Positions 24,595 through 33,007 of a stretch of DNA of 64,000 nucleotides are shown in pieces; position 1 is the first letter of the stretch, and each line of letters starts with the position of its first letter. The stretch lies in contig NZ_JACXZS010000001.1 in assembly GCF_014779795.1 (NCBI RefSeq), positions 124,001-188,000 on the forward strand. The letters are read 5' to 3'. Source of the stretch: Microbacterium helvum (GTDB taxonomy: Bacteria > Actinomycetota > Actinomycetes > Actinomycetales > Microbacteriaceae). The translations under genes were made by a program, and so were the position numbers. Below the pieces are notes generated by a model. That model had not been told where the DNA came from. It ran no database searches and was given only the letters and a program-made list of their open reading frames with translations.

Positions 24595-24652
24595 GGGACC
24601 TCTCCTTCGTCATCGAACGGGTCGACTGACGATAGATCGACGTCACCACCGA

Positions 24653-24669
24653 TGTCAACACTGTTGACA
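24653..24669. promoter_or_regulatory. TetR operator, perfect palindrome
   Basis: TGTCAACACTGTTGACA is a perfect 17-base palindrome. It lies 59 bases upstream of the amidohydrolase start and 86 bases upstream of the divergent TetR start, the standard place for an autoregulating TetR operator. Confidence 0.82.
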
Positions 24670-24754
24670 GCCGTGTTGATCAGACCGTTATGATCGAGCC
24701 GTCACAGCCGGCGTCGCGAGGCGTGGCACGATGAGACGGCGACGGAGGCGGAAC

Positions 24755-25435
24755 ATGGCGGGACGAACGGCGACCGAGAAGTCGGGCGGAAAGCGGCTGG
24801 ACCGTGCCACGATCGTCGCCGCAGGGCTCGAGCTCGCCGCCGCGCCGGGTGTGGCATCCCTCTCGATCCGCGATCTCGGCGCGAAGCTCGGCACCGACCC
24901 GACGGCCATCTACCGCCATTTCCGCAGCAAGGACGATCTGATGGCCGCCCTGCTCGACGAGCTGACGCTGCAGGGCCTCGCCGCCGTCACCGCCGCCCCC
25001 GACGAGTGGCGCGAGCGACTGCGCCAGCTCGCGTCCGCGACGCTGTCGCTGTTCTACCGGCATCCGGCCGTCGGCCAGGAGGCCGTCGTGCTCACGACAC
25101 ACGGCCCTGGCGAGCTGGCGGCGATCGAATTCATGCTCGACGCGTTCTCGCGCGCGGGACTGACCGGCGACGTCCTGGTGCAGCATTACGCCCTGATGGC
25201 CTCGCAGATGCTGTCGAGCGCCGCCGGCGTCGCCCGCGCCCGCGCCGAGCGGGGTGGCGACGAGGCCGACGGAGCGAGCCCCTGGTTCGAGGGACCGCTC
25301 CTGGTCGACCCGCGCACGCACCCGCACATCGCGGCGGTGTCGGCGCAGCTGCTCGACCTCGAGGACCGCGAGCTGTTCGCGCTGGGCGTCGAGGCCGTCA
25401 TCCGCTCCGCCGAGCGCGCGGCCGGAGCGAACTGA
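24755..25435 (+). CDS. TetR-family regulator
   Basis: DNA-binding repressor, 226 aa. The N-terminal HTH reads LSIRDLGAKLGTDPTAIYRHFRSKDDLMAALLDE, with the TetR-type YRHF signature, and the C-terminal part is a TetR_C-like ligand domain. The ATG at 24755 is chosen because GGAGG lies about seven bases before it; an ATG at 24731 would add eight mostly arginine residues. It is divergent from the amidohydrolase/peptide-importer genes and probably controls them through the palindrome at 24653. Confidence 0.9.
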   Translation: MAGRTATEKSGGKRLDRATIVAAGLELAAAPGVASLSIRDLGAKLGTDPTAIYRHFRSKDDLMAALLDELTLQGLAAVTAAPDEWRERLRQLASATLSLFYRHPAVGQEAVVLTTHGPGELAAIEFMLDAFSRAGLTGDVLVQHYALMASQMLSSAAGVARARAERGGDEADGASPWFEGPLLVDPRTHPHIAAVSAQLLDLEDRELFALGVEAVIRSAERAAGAN

Positions 25436-25475
25436 CACGCAGCTCGCGTCGCATCCGGAGCGGATCGGGAGGAAT

Positions 25476-25536
25476 GGTTGACGTCCGTCAACCATGGGCG
25501 TATCGTTGACTTTCTTCAACTGTTGACATTCGTCAA
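25476..25536. promoter_or_regulatory. Three TTGAC-N4-GTCAA operators before the exporter gene
   Basis: Sites are TTGACGTCCGTCAA (25478-25491, with arms extending to GGTTGAC/GTCAACC), TTGACTTTCTTCAA (25506-25519) and TTGACATTCGTCAA (25523-25536). They lie 59-119 bases upstream of the exporter ATG. The downstream MarR protein is the likely binder, giving autoregulation of the pair; the upstream TetR is an alternative. Confidence 0.75.
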
Positions 25537-25594
25537 ACAATTCTTGCGTCACCGTCGCCGCAGCACCCTTCCCCCTCCCTCACGAAGGACTCCT

Positions 25595-27334
25595 ATGGCC
25601 ACGTCCACCCCGGCGACCGGGTCGGTCGCCACCGCAACCGCCGGCACCCCCACCGATGCCGACGAGAAGCGACGCCACCGCAGAGTGCTGCAGGCGCTGA
25701 GCGGCCTGCTGCTCGGCATGTTCGTCTCGATGCTCGCGTCGACCGTCGTGTCGACGTCGCTCCCCGTCATCGTCCACGACCTCGGCGGCGACCAGGCCGC
25801 GTTCACCTGGGTCGTCACGGCGACGCTGCTGACGACAGCGATCTCTACCCCCATCTGGGGAAAGCTCGCCGACCTCTTCAACCGCAAGCTTCTCATCCAG
25901 CTCGCCATCGTGATCTTCGTGCTCGCGACCGCGGCCGCCGGGTTCTCGCAGGAGCCGGGCACCCTCATCGCTTTCCGCGCCGTGCAGGGCATCGGCGCCG
26001 GCGGTCTGGCGGCACTCAGCCAGGTCATCATGGCCGACATCATCAGCCCCCGCGAGCGCGGCCGGTACATGGGCCTGTTCGGGGCCGTCATGGCCGTCGC
26101 CACCGTCGGCGGACCGCTCCTGGGCGGCTTCATCACCGACACGTTCGACTGGCGCTGGAACTTCTTCATCGCGCTGCCGTTCGCCGTGGCCGCGCTCATC
26201 ATCCAGCAGCGCACGCTTCATCTGCCGCCGCGCGCCAAGACGAAGGCGCGCATCGACTACTTCGGCATCGTGCTGCTGTCCACCGCCGTGTCGCTCCTGC
26301 TCATCTGGGTCACCAACGCGGGCAAGGACTACGACTGGTGGAGCACCGAGACCATCCTCATGGTCGGCGGGGCGCTGGTCGCCGCGATCCTGTTCGTCGT
26401 CGTCGAGCTGCGCTCCAAGGAGCCGCTGGTCCCCCTGACGATGTTCCGCAACCGCACCTTCACCCTGGCGGTCATCGCGTCGATCTCGATCGGCATCGCG
26501 ATGTTCGGCACCTCGGTGTTCCTCAGCCAGTACATGCAGCTCGCACGCGGCGCGACCCCGACCGAGGCCGGCCTCATGACGATCCCCATGATCGCGGGCC
26601 TGCTGCTGGCGTCGATCATCATCGGCGGTCTGGTCACCCGCACCGGACACTGGAAGCCGTACCTCATCGTGGGCGGCGTGCTGCTGATCGCCGGCTCGTA
26701 CCTCCTGTCGACCATCCACTACGACACGAACTTCGTGCTGGTGTCGGTGTACATGTTCGTGCTCGGCGCGGGTGTCGGCATGACGATGCAGAACCTGGTG
26801 CTGATCGTGCAGAACACGGCGAAGCCGAGCGAGATCGGCGTCGCGAGCTCGGGCGTCACGTTCTTCCGCAGCCTCGGCGGCACGATCGGCGTCTCGGTGA
26901 TGGGCGCCGCCCTGGCCACCTCGGCGACGAACCTGTTCACCGAGCGCAAGGACGACATCGTCGCCGCGATCATGACGCTCGGCGAGAAGGGCGCCGCGAT
27001 CGGCGAACAGCTCCAGTCGGGCACGATCCCGCAGGTGTCGTCGCTGCCTGAGGCGATCCGCGTGATCGTCGAGGACATCTACGCGCAGGCCATCGCGCAC
27101 TCGTTCCTCATCGCCGTGCCGCTCGCGGTCGTGAGCCTCATCGCGATCATCTTCCTGCCCAACAAGCCGCTCACGCGCATGACCACGAGCGAGCGCGTGC
27201 AGGCGAGCGAGGCCGACCTCGCCACGGTGTCGACCGCCGAGGCGATGGAGACGCTGGCGCCGGTCGGCACCGACGAGATCGAGAAGGATGCCGCACCCGC
27301 CGCCGACACGGCGGACGAGGCATCCCGGCGCTAG
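25595..27334 (+). CDS. DHA2-type MFS multidrug exporter
   Basis: Drug:proton antiporter of the 14-helix EmrB/QacA group, 579 aa. After a cytoplasmic N-terminus it has the first helix LLGMFVSMLASTVVSTSLPV, the motif A region WGKLADLFNRKLLIQ and the exporter motif C region GLFGAVMAVATVGGPLLGGFI. A hydrophilic tail of about 55 residues ends the protein. The ATG at 25595 follows GAAGGACTCCT. It overlaps the marR start by one base, and three palindromes precede it, so it is probably derepressed by toxic compounds. Confidence 0.93.
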   Translation: MATSTPATGSVATATAGTPTDADEKRRHRRVLQALSGLLLGMFVSMLASTVVSTSLPVIVHDLGGDQAAFTWVVTATLLTTAISTPIWGKLADLFNRKLLIQLAIVIFVLATAAAGFSQEPGTLIAFRAVQGIGAGGLAALSQVIMADIISPRERGRYMGLFGAVMAVATVGGPLLGGFITDTFDWRWNFFIALPFAVAALIIQQRTLHLPPRAKTKARIDYFGIVLLSTAVSLLLIWVTNAGKDYDWWSTETILMVGGALVAAILFVVVELRSKEPLVPLTMFRNRTFTLAVIASISIGIAMFGTSVFLSQYMQLARGATPTEAGLMTIPMIAGLLLASIIIGGLVTRTGHWKPYLIVGGVLLIAGSYLLSTIHYDTNFVLVSVYMFVLGAGVGMTMQNLVLIVQNTAKPSEIGVASSGVTFFRSLGGTIGVSVMGAALATSATNLFTERKDDIVAAIMTLGEKGAAIGEQLQSGTIPQVSSLPEAIRVIVEDIYAQAIAHSFLIAVPLAVVSLIAIIFLPNKPLTRMTTSERVQASEADLATVSTAEAMETLAPVGTDEIEKDAAPAADTADEASRR

Positions 27335-27804
27335 TGTCGAACACGATGATCCCCGACGACACTCGAGCGGCGCGCACCGAAGCGGTGCGCGCCCTCGAGG
27401 CGGAGTTCGGGGAGCTCATCAACCGGTTCCGCCGCATCATCACCGAGAACGCGAACCGCGTGAGTCCCGGCATGCTGCCCGGCGCCTACAAGGTCTTCAC
27501 GACGATCGTGCGCCGCGAGAGCGTCACGCTGTCGGGACTCGCGGAGTCCTTGATGGCAGACAAGGGCCAGATCAGCCGCACCGTGCGCGAATTGGAGGGC
27601 CTCGGCCTGATCCAGCGCACCCCCGACCCGGCGGACGGACGCTCCAGCCTGCTCTCGCCCACGCCGTTCGGCCTGGAGCGGCTTGAGCAGGCTCGGTCGC
27701 CGCAAGAGAGCCTGCTGGTCGACGCCCTCGAGGAGTGGCCGCTCGACGACATCCTCAACCTGACGCGCCTGCTTCACGCCCTGACGGCCGAAGAGCTGCC
27801 GTAG
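27334..27804 (+). CDS. MarR-family regulator
   Basis: Winged-helix dimeric repressor, 156 aa. The recognition helix and wing read LAESLMADKGQISRTVRELEGLGLIQRTPDPADGRSSLL, a clear MarR pattern. It starts at GTG 27334, sharing one base with the exporter stop (TAGTG), so expression is coupled; ATG 27346 is an alternative start. Likely represses the exporter operon through the TTGAC-N4-GTCAA sites. Confidence 0.9.
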   Translation: MSNTMIPDDTRAARTEAVRALEAEFGELINRFRRIITENANRVSPGMLPGAYKVFTTIVRRESVTLSGLAESLMADKGQISRTVRELEGLGLIQRTPDPADGRSSLLSPTPFGLERLEQARSPQESLLVDALEEWPLDDILNLTRLLHALTAEELP

Positions 27805-27821
27805 CGGGGGACGGCGCCCGC

Positions 27822-28991
27822 TCAGACTTCGAGCGACGTCCAGACGCTGCCGGCGGCCGAGCTGCGCTCCACCGCGTCGAGCACGCGCTGCACATGCAGC
27901 CCGTCGGCGAACGAGGGACGCGGCGCCACGCCCTCATCGACGGCCACCACGAAATCGCGCACCTGATGCGAGAAGCCGTGCTCGTATCCGAGCATGTGCC
28001 CCGGCGGCCACCACGGCGCGAGATAGGGATGGTCGTGCTCGGTGACGAGGATCCGGCGGAACCCCTGCTCGAGCGCCGGCTGCGACGCGTCGTAGAACTC
28101 CAGTTCGTTCAGCCGCTCGAGGTCGAACGCCAGCGCCCCCTGCGATCCAGAGATCTCGACGCGCAGCGCGTTCTTCCGCCCGGTGCGGAAGCGGCTCGCC
28201 TCGAATGAGGCGAGCGCTCCGGAATCCAGGCGACCGGTGAAGAACGCGACGTCGTCGACAGTGACCCGGCCGCGCTCAGCGGCGGCGGTGCCCGAGAGCC
28301 CCACGCCCTTGCCCAGCAGTGGTCGCTCGTCGACGAGCGTCTCCATCACGCCCGAGACCGAAGTCACCCGCTGGCCCGTGATGAACTCGGCGAGATCGAC
28401 GGCGTGGGCGCCGATGTCGCCGAGCGCACCGGACCCGGCACGCTCTCTCTCGAGGCGCCACGTGAGCGGCGCCTCGGCATCCATCAGCCAGTCCTGTAGG
28501 TACTCGGCGCGCACCTGGCGGATCTGCCCCAGCCTCCCCGCTGCCACCAGATCCCGGGCGAAGGCCGCCGCCGGCACGCGCCGGTACGTGAAGCCGACCA
28601 TCGATGCGACACCGCGCTCGGCTGCCGCTGCCGCGGCCCGCTCCATCGCCTGCGCCTCTTCGACGGAGTTCGCAAGAGGCTTCTCGCACAGCACGTGCTT
28701 GCCCGCCTCCAGCGCCGCGATCGCGATCACGGCGTGCGTGTCGCCCGGCGTCACGATGTCGACGACGTCGATGTCGTCGCGTGCGACGACAGCACGCCAG
28801 TCGGTCGCGCTCTCCTGCCATCCCCACGCGCCGGCCGCTGCCGCGACGGCGTCGGCGTCGCGACCGACGACCACGGCCATCTCCGGCTGCCGGGGAAGAT
28901 CGAAGAACCGAGGGGCGACCCGCCACCCCTGGGAGTGTGCGGCGCCCATGAAGCCGTAGCCGATCATGGCGACCCGAAGCGTGTCGGTCAC
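27822..28991 (-). CDS. Gfo/Idh/MocA-family dehydrogenase (ribose-type locus)
   Basis: NAD(P)-dependent sugar or cyclitol dehydrogenase, 389 aa. Rossmann motif VAMIGYGFMGAAHS at the N-terminus, the hallmark VLCEKPLANS near residue 105, then the substrate-side segment GALGDIGAHAVDLAEF with the expected Asp and His. It starts at GTG 28991 after a GAGGAC ribosome site; the open frame extends further upstream but without a site. It lies downstream of the ribose-type binding protein and is probably cotranscribed. This suggests the imported ligand is a sugar or inositol oxidised in the cytoplasm; identity unknown. Confidence 0.88.
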   Translation of the reverse strand: MTDTLRVAMIGYGFMGAAHSQGWRVAPRFFDLPRQPEMAVVVGRDADAVAAAAGAWGWQESATDWRAVVARDDIDVVDIVTPGDTHAVIAIAALEAGKHVLCEKPLANSVEEAQAMERAAAAAAERGVASMVGFTYRRVPAAAFARDLVAAGRLGQIRQVRAEYLQDWLMDAEAPLTWRLERERAGSGALGDIGAHAVDLAEFITGQRVTSVSGVMETLVDERPLLGKGVGLSGTAAAERGRVTVDDVAFFTGRLDSGALASFEASRFRTGRKNALRVEISGSQGALAFDLERLNELEFYDASQPALEQGFRRILVTEHDHPYLAPWWPPGHMLGYEHGFSHQVRDFVVAVDEGVAPRPSFADGLHVQRVLDAVERSSAAGSVWTSLEV

Positions 28992-29017
28992 GCGGTGTCC
29001 TCTCGGTGAAGGGATGG

Positions 29018-29052
29018 GCCCGGGGCGTCCACGGTCGGCGGGCGCCCCGGGC
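29018..29052 (-). terminator. GC hairpin after the ribose-type binding-protein gene
   Basis: Arms GCCCGGGGCG and CGCCCCGGGC enclose a 15-base loop, 12 bases past the binding-protein stop. There is no U-tract. It is probably a partial attenuator before the dehydrogenase gene. Confidence 0.55.
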
Positions 29053-29063
29053 ACGACATCGGT

Positions 29064-30110
29064 CTACTCGAACGACAGGTCGATGTACTGGTCGACGTTC
29101 TCCTTCGTGACGACCGGGGCGTCCAGGACGATCCGGTTCGGGATGCCGGGCGTCACGAGGTCGCTCATCGTCTTGCCCTGCGCGATGAGGCGGGCGAGCG
29201 CCACACCGTCCGCGGCCTGCGTCGAGGGGTAGATCACAGTGGCCTTGAGCACGGTGTCGTCGGCCTGGATCGCCTCCATCGCGCTGCGGCTTCCCGCGCC
29301 GCCCATCATGAAGAACTCATCGCGTCCCGCCGAGTCGATCGCGGCGAGGACGCCGATGCCCTGGTCGTCGTCGTGGTTCCAGATCGCATCGATGTGGGGG
29401 TTGGCGGCGAGGAGCTGGGAGGCCGCCTCCTCACCCCCGGCCACGGTGAAGTCGGCAGCGACGCGGGCCGACACCTCCAGGCCACAGTCGTCCAGCGCAT
29501 CCGCAAAGCCCTGGGAGCGGTCCTGAGTCAGCGGCAGCGAGTCGATCCCCGCGATCTCGGCGACGATCGCGTCCGTCTTGCCGTTCAGCTGCTCGCAGAT
29601 GTACGTTCCCGCACTCACACCCATGCCGTAGTTGTCACCCAGGACGGTGGTGCGCGCGGCGAACGGACTTGAGAACTCGCGGTCGACATTGATGACGGGG
29701 ACGCCTGCCTCCATCGCGGCGATGGCCGCCTCGGTCAGTGCGGCGCCGTCAGACGGGAGCAGCACGATCGCGTCGACGCCGTCGTTGACGAAGGTCTCGA
29801 CGGCTGCGATCTGGGCGATCGGGTCGTCGGTGCCCTCCGCGACGCGGAGTTCGACATCGTCGTAGCTGTCTGCTGCCGCCTGGGCACCGGAGTTGATGGC
29901 GCCGAGCCAGCCGTGGTCTGCGGCAGGTCCGGAGAAGCCGATGACGACGGTGTCGCCGCTCTCCGCATTCTCTTCCGCCGATGTCCCCTGGTCGACGACA
30001 TCGCCCTCATCCGCACCGGAGCCGGTGCAGCCCGCGAGCAGACCGATCGCTGCGATGATTGCGGTGCCGGTGAGCGCGAGCCGGGTGCGCGCTTTCAGGT
30101 GTGAGCGCAT
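29064..30110 (-). CDS. Ribose-type ABC sugar-binding lipoprotein
   Basis: Periplasmic-binding-protein-like (RbsB fold) lipoprotein, 348 aa. The lipobox LAGC (Cys28) follows a hydrophobic signal. The mature protein has VVIGFSGPAADHGWLGAINSG and an NDGVDAIVLLPSDGAAL motif of pentose/hexose binders, then PVINVDREF. The ATG at 30110 is preceded by AAGGAGGAATC, a strong ribosome site. It is divergent from the ATPase and permease genes of the same importer. Confidence 0.92.
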   Translation of the reverse strand: MRSHLKARTRLALTGTAIIAAIGLLAGCTGSGADEGDVVDQGTSAEENAESGDTVVIGFSGPAADHGWLGAINSGAQAAADSYDDVELRVAEGTDDPIAQIAAVETFVNDGVDAIVLLPSDGAALTEAAIAAMEAGVPVINVDREFSSPFAARTTVLGDNYGMGVSAGTYICEQLNGKTDAIVAEIAGIDSLPLTQDRSQGFADALDDCGLEVSARVAADFTVAGGEEAASQLLAANPHIDAIWNHDDDQGIGVLAAIDSAGRDEFFMMGGAGSRSAMEAIQADDTVLKATVIYPSTQAADGVALARLIAQGKTMSDLVTPGIPNRIVLDAPVVTKENVDQYIDLSFE

Positions 30111-30370
30111 GATTCCTCCTTGAATGTGATGCAGCTGTGACAGCGCGCCACCCGGGCGCCTGATGTGCCCGCACTCGAGGAGTCCACGCTGACGAGCCTC
30201 ACCGTAGCAGAAGCAATGTCTGCACCGACAGCTTTTGCCTCTGCTCTGGCAGAAGTCGGGAATCACCGGAATGACGGGCGTCTGTATTCGGTCCGGTCCT
30301 GCCGGCTGACCTGAACGACGCCGCGAACTGCCCCCTCGGCAGCAGCGCGAACGCGTGTTATGTTCATCGC
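30111..30370. promoter_or_regulatory. Divergent promoter region of the ribose-type locus
   Basis: The 260-base spacer has two weak palindromes: GCAGA-N7-TCTGC (30207-30223) and arms CTTTTGCC/GGCAGAAG (30232-30255, one mismatch). These are candidates for the ROK regulator encoded downstream. No gene seen. Confidence 0.45.
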
Positions 30371-31891
30371 GTGATCAAAGATGACCATGCGGCGGCATTA
30401 CTGCGCGTCGCCGGCGTGACGAAGTCGTTCGCCGGGGTGCGTGCCCTGCGAGGCGTGGACCTCGAGGTCCTTCCCGGAGAGGTGCACTGCATCCTCGGCC
30501 AGAACGGCGCGGGCAAGTCGACGCTGATCAAGACGCTGGCCGGAGTGCATCTTCCCGACGAGGGCGCCATCACGTGGCAGGGCGAACCGGTCGAGATCGG
30601 CGCCCCCGAGGCCGCGATCGAGTTGGGGATCGCCACGATGTACCAAGAGCTCGATGTGGTCGACGGCCTCACGGTCGCCGAGAACATCTTCCTCGGACAT
30701 GAGCTCTCTCGCGGAGGGTTCACGAAGCGCTCGGAGGCGGCCCGCCGCACCAGAGAGATCCTGCGGCGCCTCGGCCACAGCGGCATGTCCCCCCACATGG
30801 AGGTGGGACGACTGAGCGCGGCCGGCAAGCAGATCGTGAGCATGGCGCGCGCCCTCTCGCACGACATCAAGCTCATCATCATGGACGAGCCGTCCGCGGT
30901 GCTCGACAGCGAGGAGGTCAAGAACCTCTTCCACGTGGTGCGCGAGCTCACCGCTCAGGGGATCGCCGTCGTCTACATCACCCACCGACTGGAAGAGATC
31001 CGTCAGATCGGCGATCGCATCACCGTCCTGAAGGACGGCCGGTCGATGGCGAGCGGGCTGCGTGCTACCGAGACCCCGACCCCCGAACTCATCCGCCTCA
31101 TGACCGGCAGGTCGGTCGAGAACGTCTTTCCGCCCTCACAGCCAGTGCCAGACGGCGCACCGGTGGTGCTGGAGGTCGACGGCCTGTCCTGCGCAGGCTC
31201 CTTCGAGGACGTGTCGTTCTCGGTGCGCGCCGGCGAAGTGGTGGGCCTGGCCGGCCTCGTCGGCTCGGGACGGTCCGAGATCCTCGAGACGGTGTACGGC
31301 GCGCGACGCGCCACCGCCGGCACGGTGAGGGTGGGGGGCAAGCGGCTCCCCCGCGGATCGGTCGTCGCCGCCGTCCGCGCCGGAGTCGGGCTCTCGCCCG
31401 AAGAGCGCAAGAGTCAGGGGCTGGTCCTCGACGAGCCCATCTATGTCAACGTGACACTGCCGTCCATGTCGCGGTTCGCCACGGCGGGATTCTTGAACGA
31501 GCGCGCGGAGCGCACCGCCACCAAAGAGCAGATCGATGCGCTGGAGCTGCGTCCGGCCGACCCTGACCGAGAGACGATCACCCTCTCGGGCGGCAATCAG
31601 CAGAAGATCCTGCTCGCGCGCTGGCTCGTCCACGGCACCCGGGTGCTGCTGCTGGACGAACCCACCCGCGGCGTGGACGTCGGCGCGCGCGCTGAGATCT
31701 ACGCCCTGATCCGGCGCCTTGCCGCCGCGGGAAACGCGATCGTGGTCGTCTCCAGCGAGATCGAGGAGGTGCTCGGACTCGCCGACACCGTCCTGGTGAT
31801 CGCGGACGGACGGCTTCTCGACACGCGTCCCGCTTCGCAGATCGACGAGCACGGAGTGCTCGATCTCGTCATGAAAGGAACCGCCGCGTGA
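30371..31891 (+). CDS. Ribose-type sugar ABC transporter ATPase (two domains)
   Basis: RbsA/MglA-like ATPase with two nucleotide-binding domains, 506 aa. Domain 1 has Walker A GQNGAGKST, a degenerate signature (RLSAAGKQ) and Walker B LIIMDEPSAVLD. Domain 2 has the modified Walker A GLVGSGRSE, signature LSGGNQQK and LLLDEPTRGVDVGA. This asymmetry is normal in the family. It starts at GTG 30371 and overlaps the permease gene by four bases (GTGA). Drives import of a monosaccharide with the neighbouring permease. Confidence 0.95.
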   Translation: MIKDDHAAALLRVAGVTKSFAGVRALRGVDLEVLPGEVHCILGQNGAGKSTLIKTLAGVHLPDEGAITWQGEPVEIGAPEAAIELGIATMYQELDVVDGLTVAENIFLGHELSRGGFTKRSEAARRTREILRRLGHSGMSPHMEVGRLSAAGKQIVSMARALSHDIKLIIMDEPSAVLDSEEVKNLFHVVRELTAQGIAVVYITHRLEEIRQIGDRITVLKDGRSMASGLRATETPTPELIRLMTGRSVENVFPPSQPVPDGAPVVLEVDGLSCAGSFEDVSFSVRAGEVVGLAGLVGSGRSEILETVYGARRATAGTVRVGGKRLPRGSVVAAVRAGVGLSPEERKSQGLVLDEPIYVNVTLPSMSRFATAGFLNERAERTATKEQIDALELRPADPDRETITLSGGNQQKILLARWLVHGTRVLLLDEPTRGVDVGARAEIYALIRRLAAAGNAIVVVSSEIEEVLGLADTVLVIADGRLLDTRPASQIDEHGVLDLVMKGTAA

Positions 31892-32949
31892 GCGAGCAGA
31901 CAACTCCGGGCGCCGAGGTCGCCGCCCCGAACGGCGACCTGGTCGCGCCGGCCGACGACAGCGCACCGCGCAATTCCGGCGTGCAGCGCTTCTTCTCAGG
32001 ATCCATCGGCAGAAACCTGGGGCTCGTCCTTGCTCTGATCGTGCTGGTGGTCGTGGGCGCGGTCACCGCGCCCGACACGTTCCTCAGCGTGAGCAACGTC
32101 CTGACGATCCTGCGGGCGGCGTCCATCGTCGGTGTGATCAGCATCGGCATGACCCTCGTGATCATCGCGGGTGGAATCGACCTCTCAGTGGGGTCGGTGA
32201 TGGGCCTGGCATCCGTCGTCGCCGCGCTGGCCGTTGTTCAGGACCTGGCCGACCAGCTCCACTGGATCGTGATGGTCGTGATCGCACTGGCGGTCGGGCT
32301 CGCCGCAGGCCTCGTCAACGGCGTCGTCATCGCCTACGGCAAGGTGGTCGCGTTCATGGCGACCCTCGCCATGCTCGTCGCCGCGCGAGGGCTCGCCGAG
32401 ATCCTGGCCGAACGGCGCACCCTCCAGATCGGGGATCGCGACTTCATCACGTTCATGAACCTCGACATCATCGGCATCGACATGCTGATCTGGATCTTCG
32501 CCATCGTGGCGGCGCTGGGCTGGGTCATCCTCAACCGGACGACCTTCGGACGCCGTACTGTTGCGATCGGCGGCAACCGGGAGGCTGCGCGGCTGGCCGG
32601 TATCAACGTCAAGCGCCACACGATGTGGCTGTACGCCATCGCGGGTCTGTGCGCCGGCATCGCCGCCGTCATGATCCTCGGACGCACGACGGCCGGCACG
32701 TCCACCCATGGAACCCTGCTCGAGCTCGATGCGATCGCCGCCGTCGTCGTCGGCGGCACGCTGCTCGCCGGCGGCCGCGGGACGATCACAGGCACGGTGC
32801 TGGGCGTCCTCATCTTCCAGACGCTGACGAACGTGTTCGTGCAGAACAATCTCTCTTCGTCCGTTCAGGCGGTGGTGAAGGGTGTCATCATCGTGGTGGC
32901 CGTACTCCTGCAGCAGCGCTTCGCCAAGCCGACCGGTCGATCGGCCTGA
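31888..32949 (+). CDS. Ribose-type sugar ABC transporter permease
   Basis: RbsC-like inner-membrane permease, 353 aa. After a 40-residue cytoplasmic arm there are about eight to ten helices. The family marker IIAGGIDLSVGSVMGLA is present, with AIGGNREAARLAGINVKRHTM as the ATPase-coupling loop and GGTLLAGGRGTITGT near the end. The GTG start overlaps the ATPase stop. One permease gene serves as a homodimer in this family. Confidence 0.95.
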   Translation: MSEQTTPGAEVAAPNGDLVAPADDSAPRNSGVQRFFSGSIGRNLGLVLALIVLVVVGAVTAPDTFLSVSNVLTILRAASIVGVISIGMTLVIIAGGIDLSVGSVMGLASVVAALAVVQDLADQLHWIVMVVIALAVGLAAGLVNGVVIAYGKVVAFMATLAMLVAARGLAEILAERRTLQIGDRDFITFMNLDIIGIDMLIWIFAIVAALGWVILNRTTFGRRTVAIGGNREAARLAGINVKRHTMWLYAIAGLCAGIAAVMILGRTTAGTSTHGTLLELDAIAAVVVGGTLLAGGRGTITGTVLGVLIFQTLTNVFVQNNLSSSVQAVVKGVIIVVAVLLQQRFAKPTGRSA

Positions 32950-33007
32950 CCGGGCGCGCAGCGGTGGATCGGGGCCCACTCGCCCGCCGATAGTCTGGGA
33001 GACGAAG

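Noticed and set aside
30111..30370. Riboswitch before the ribose-type importer
   Set aside because: Only short palindromes are visible; no known aptamer consensus can be recognised.
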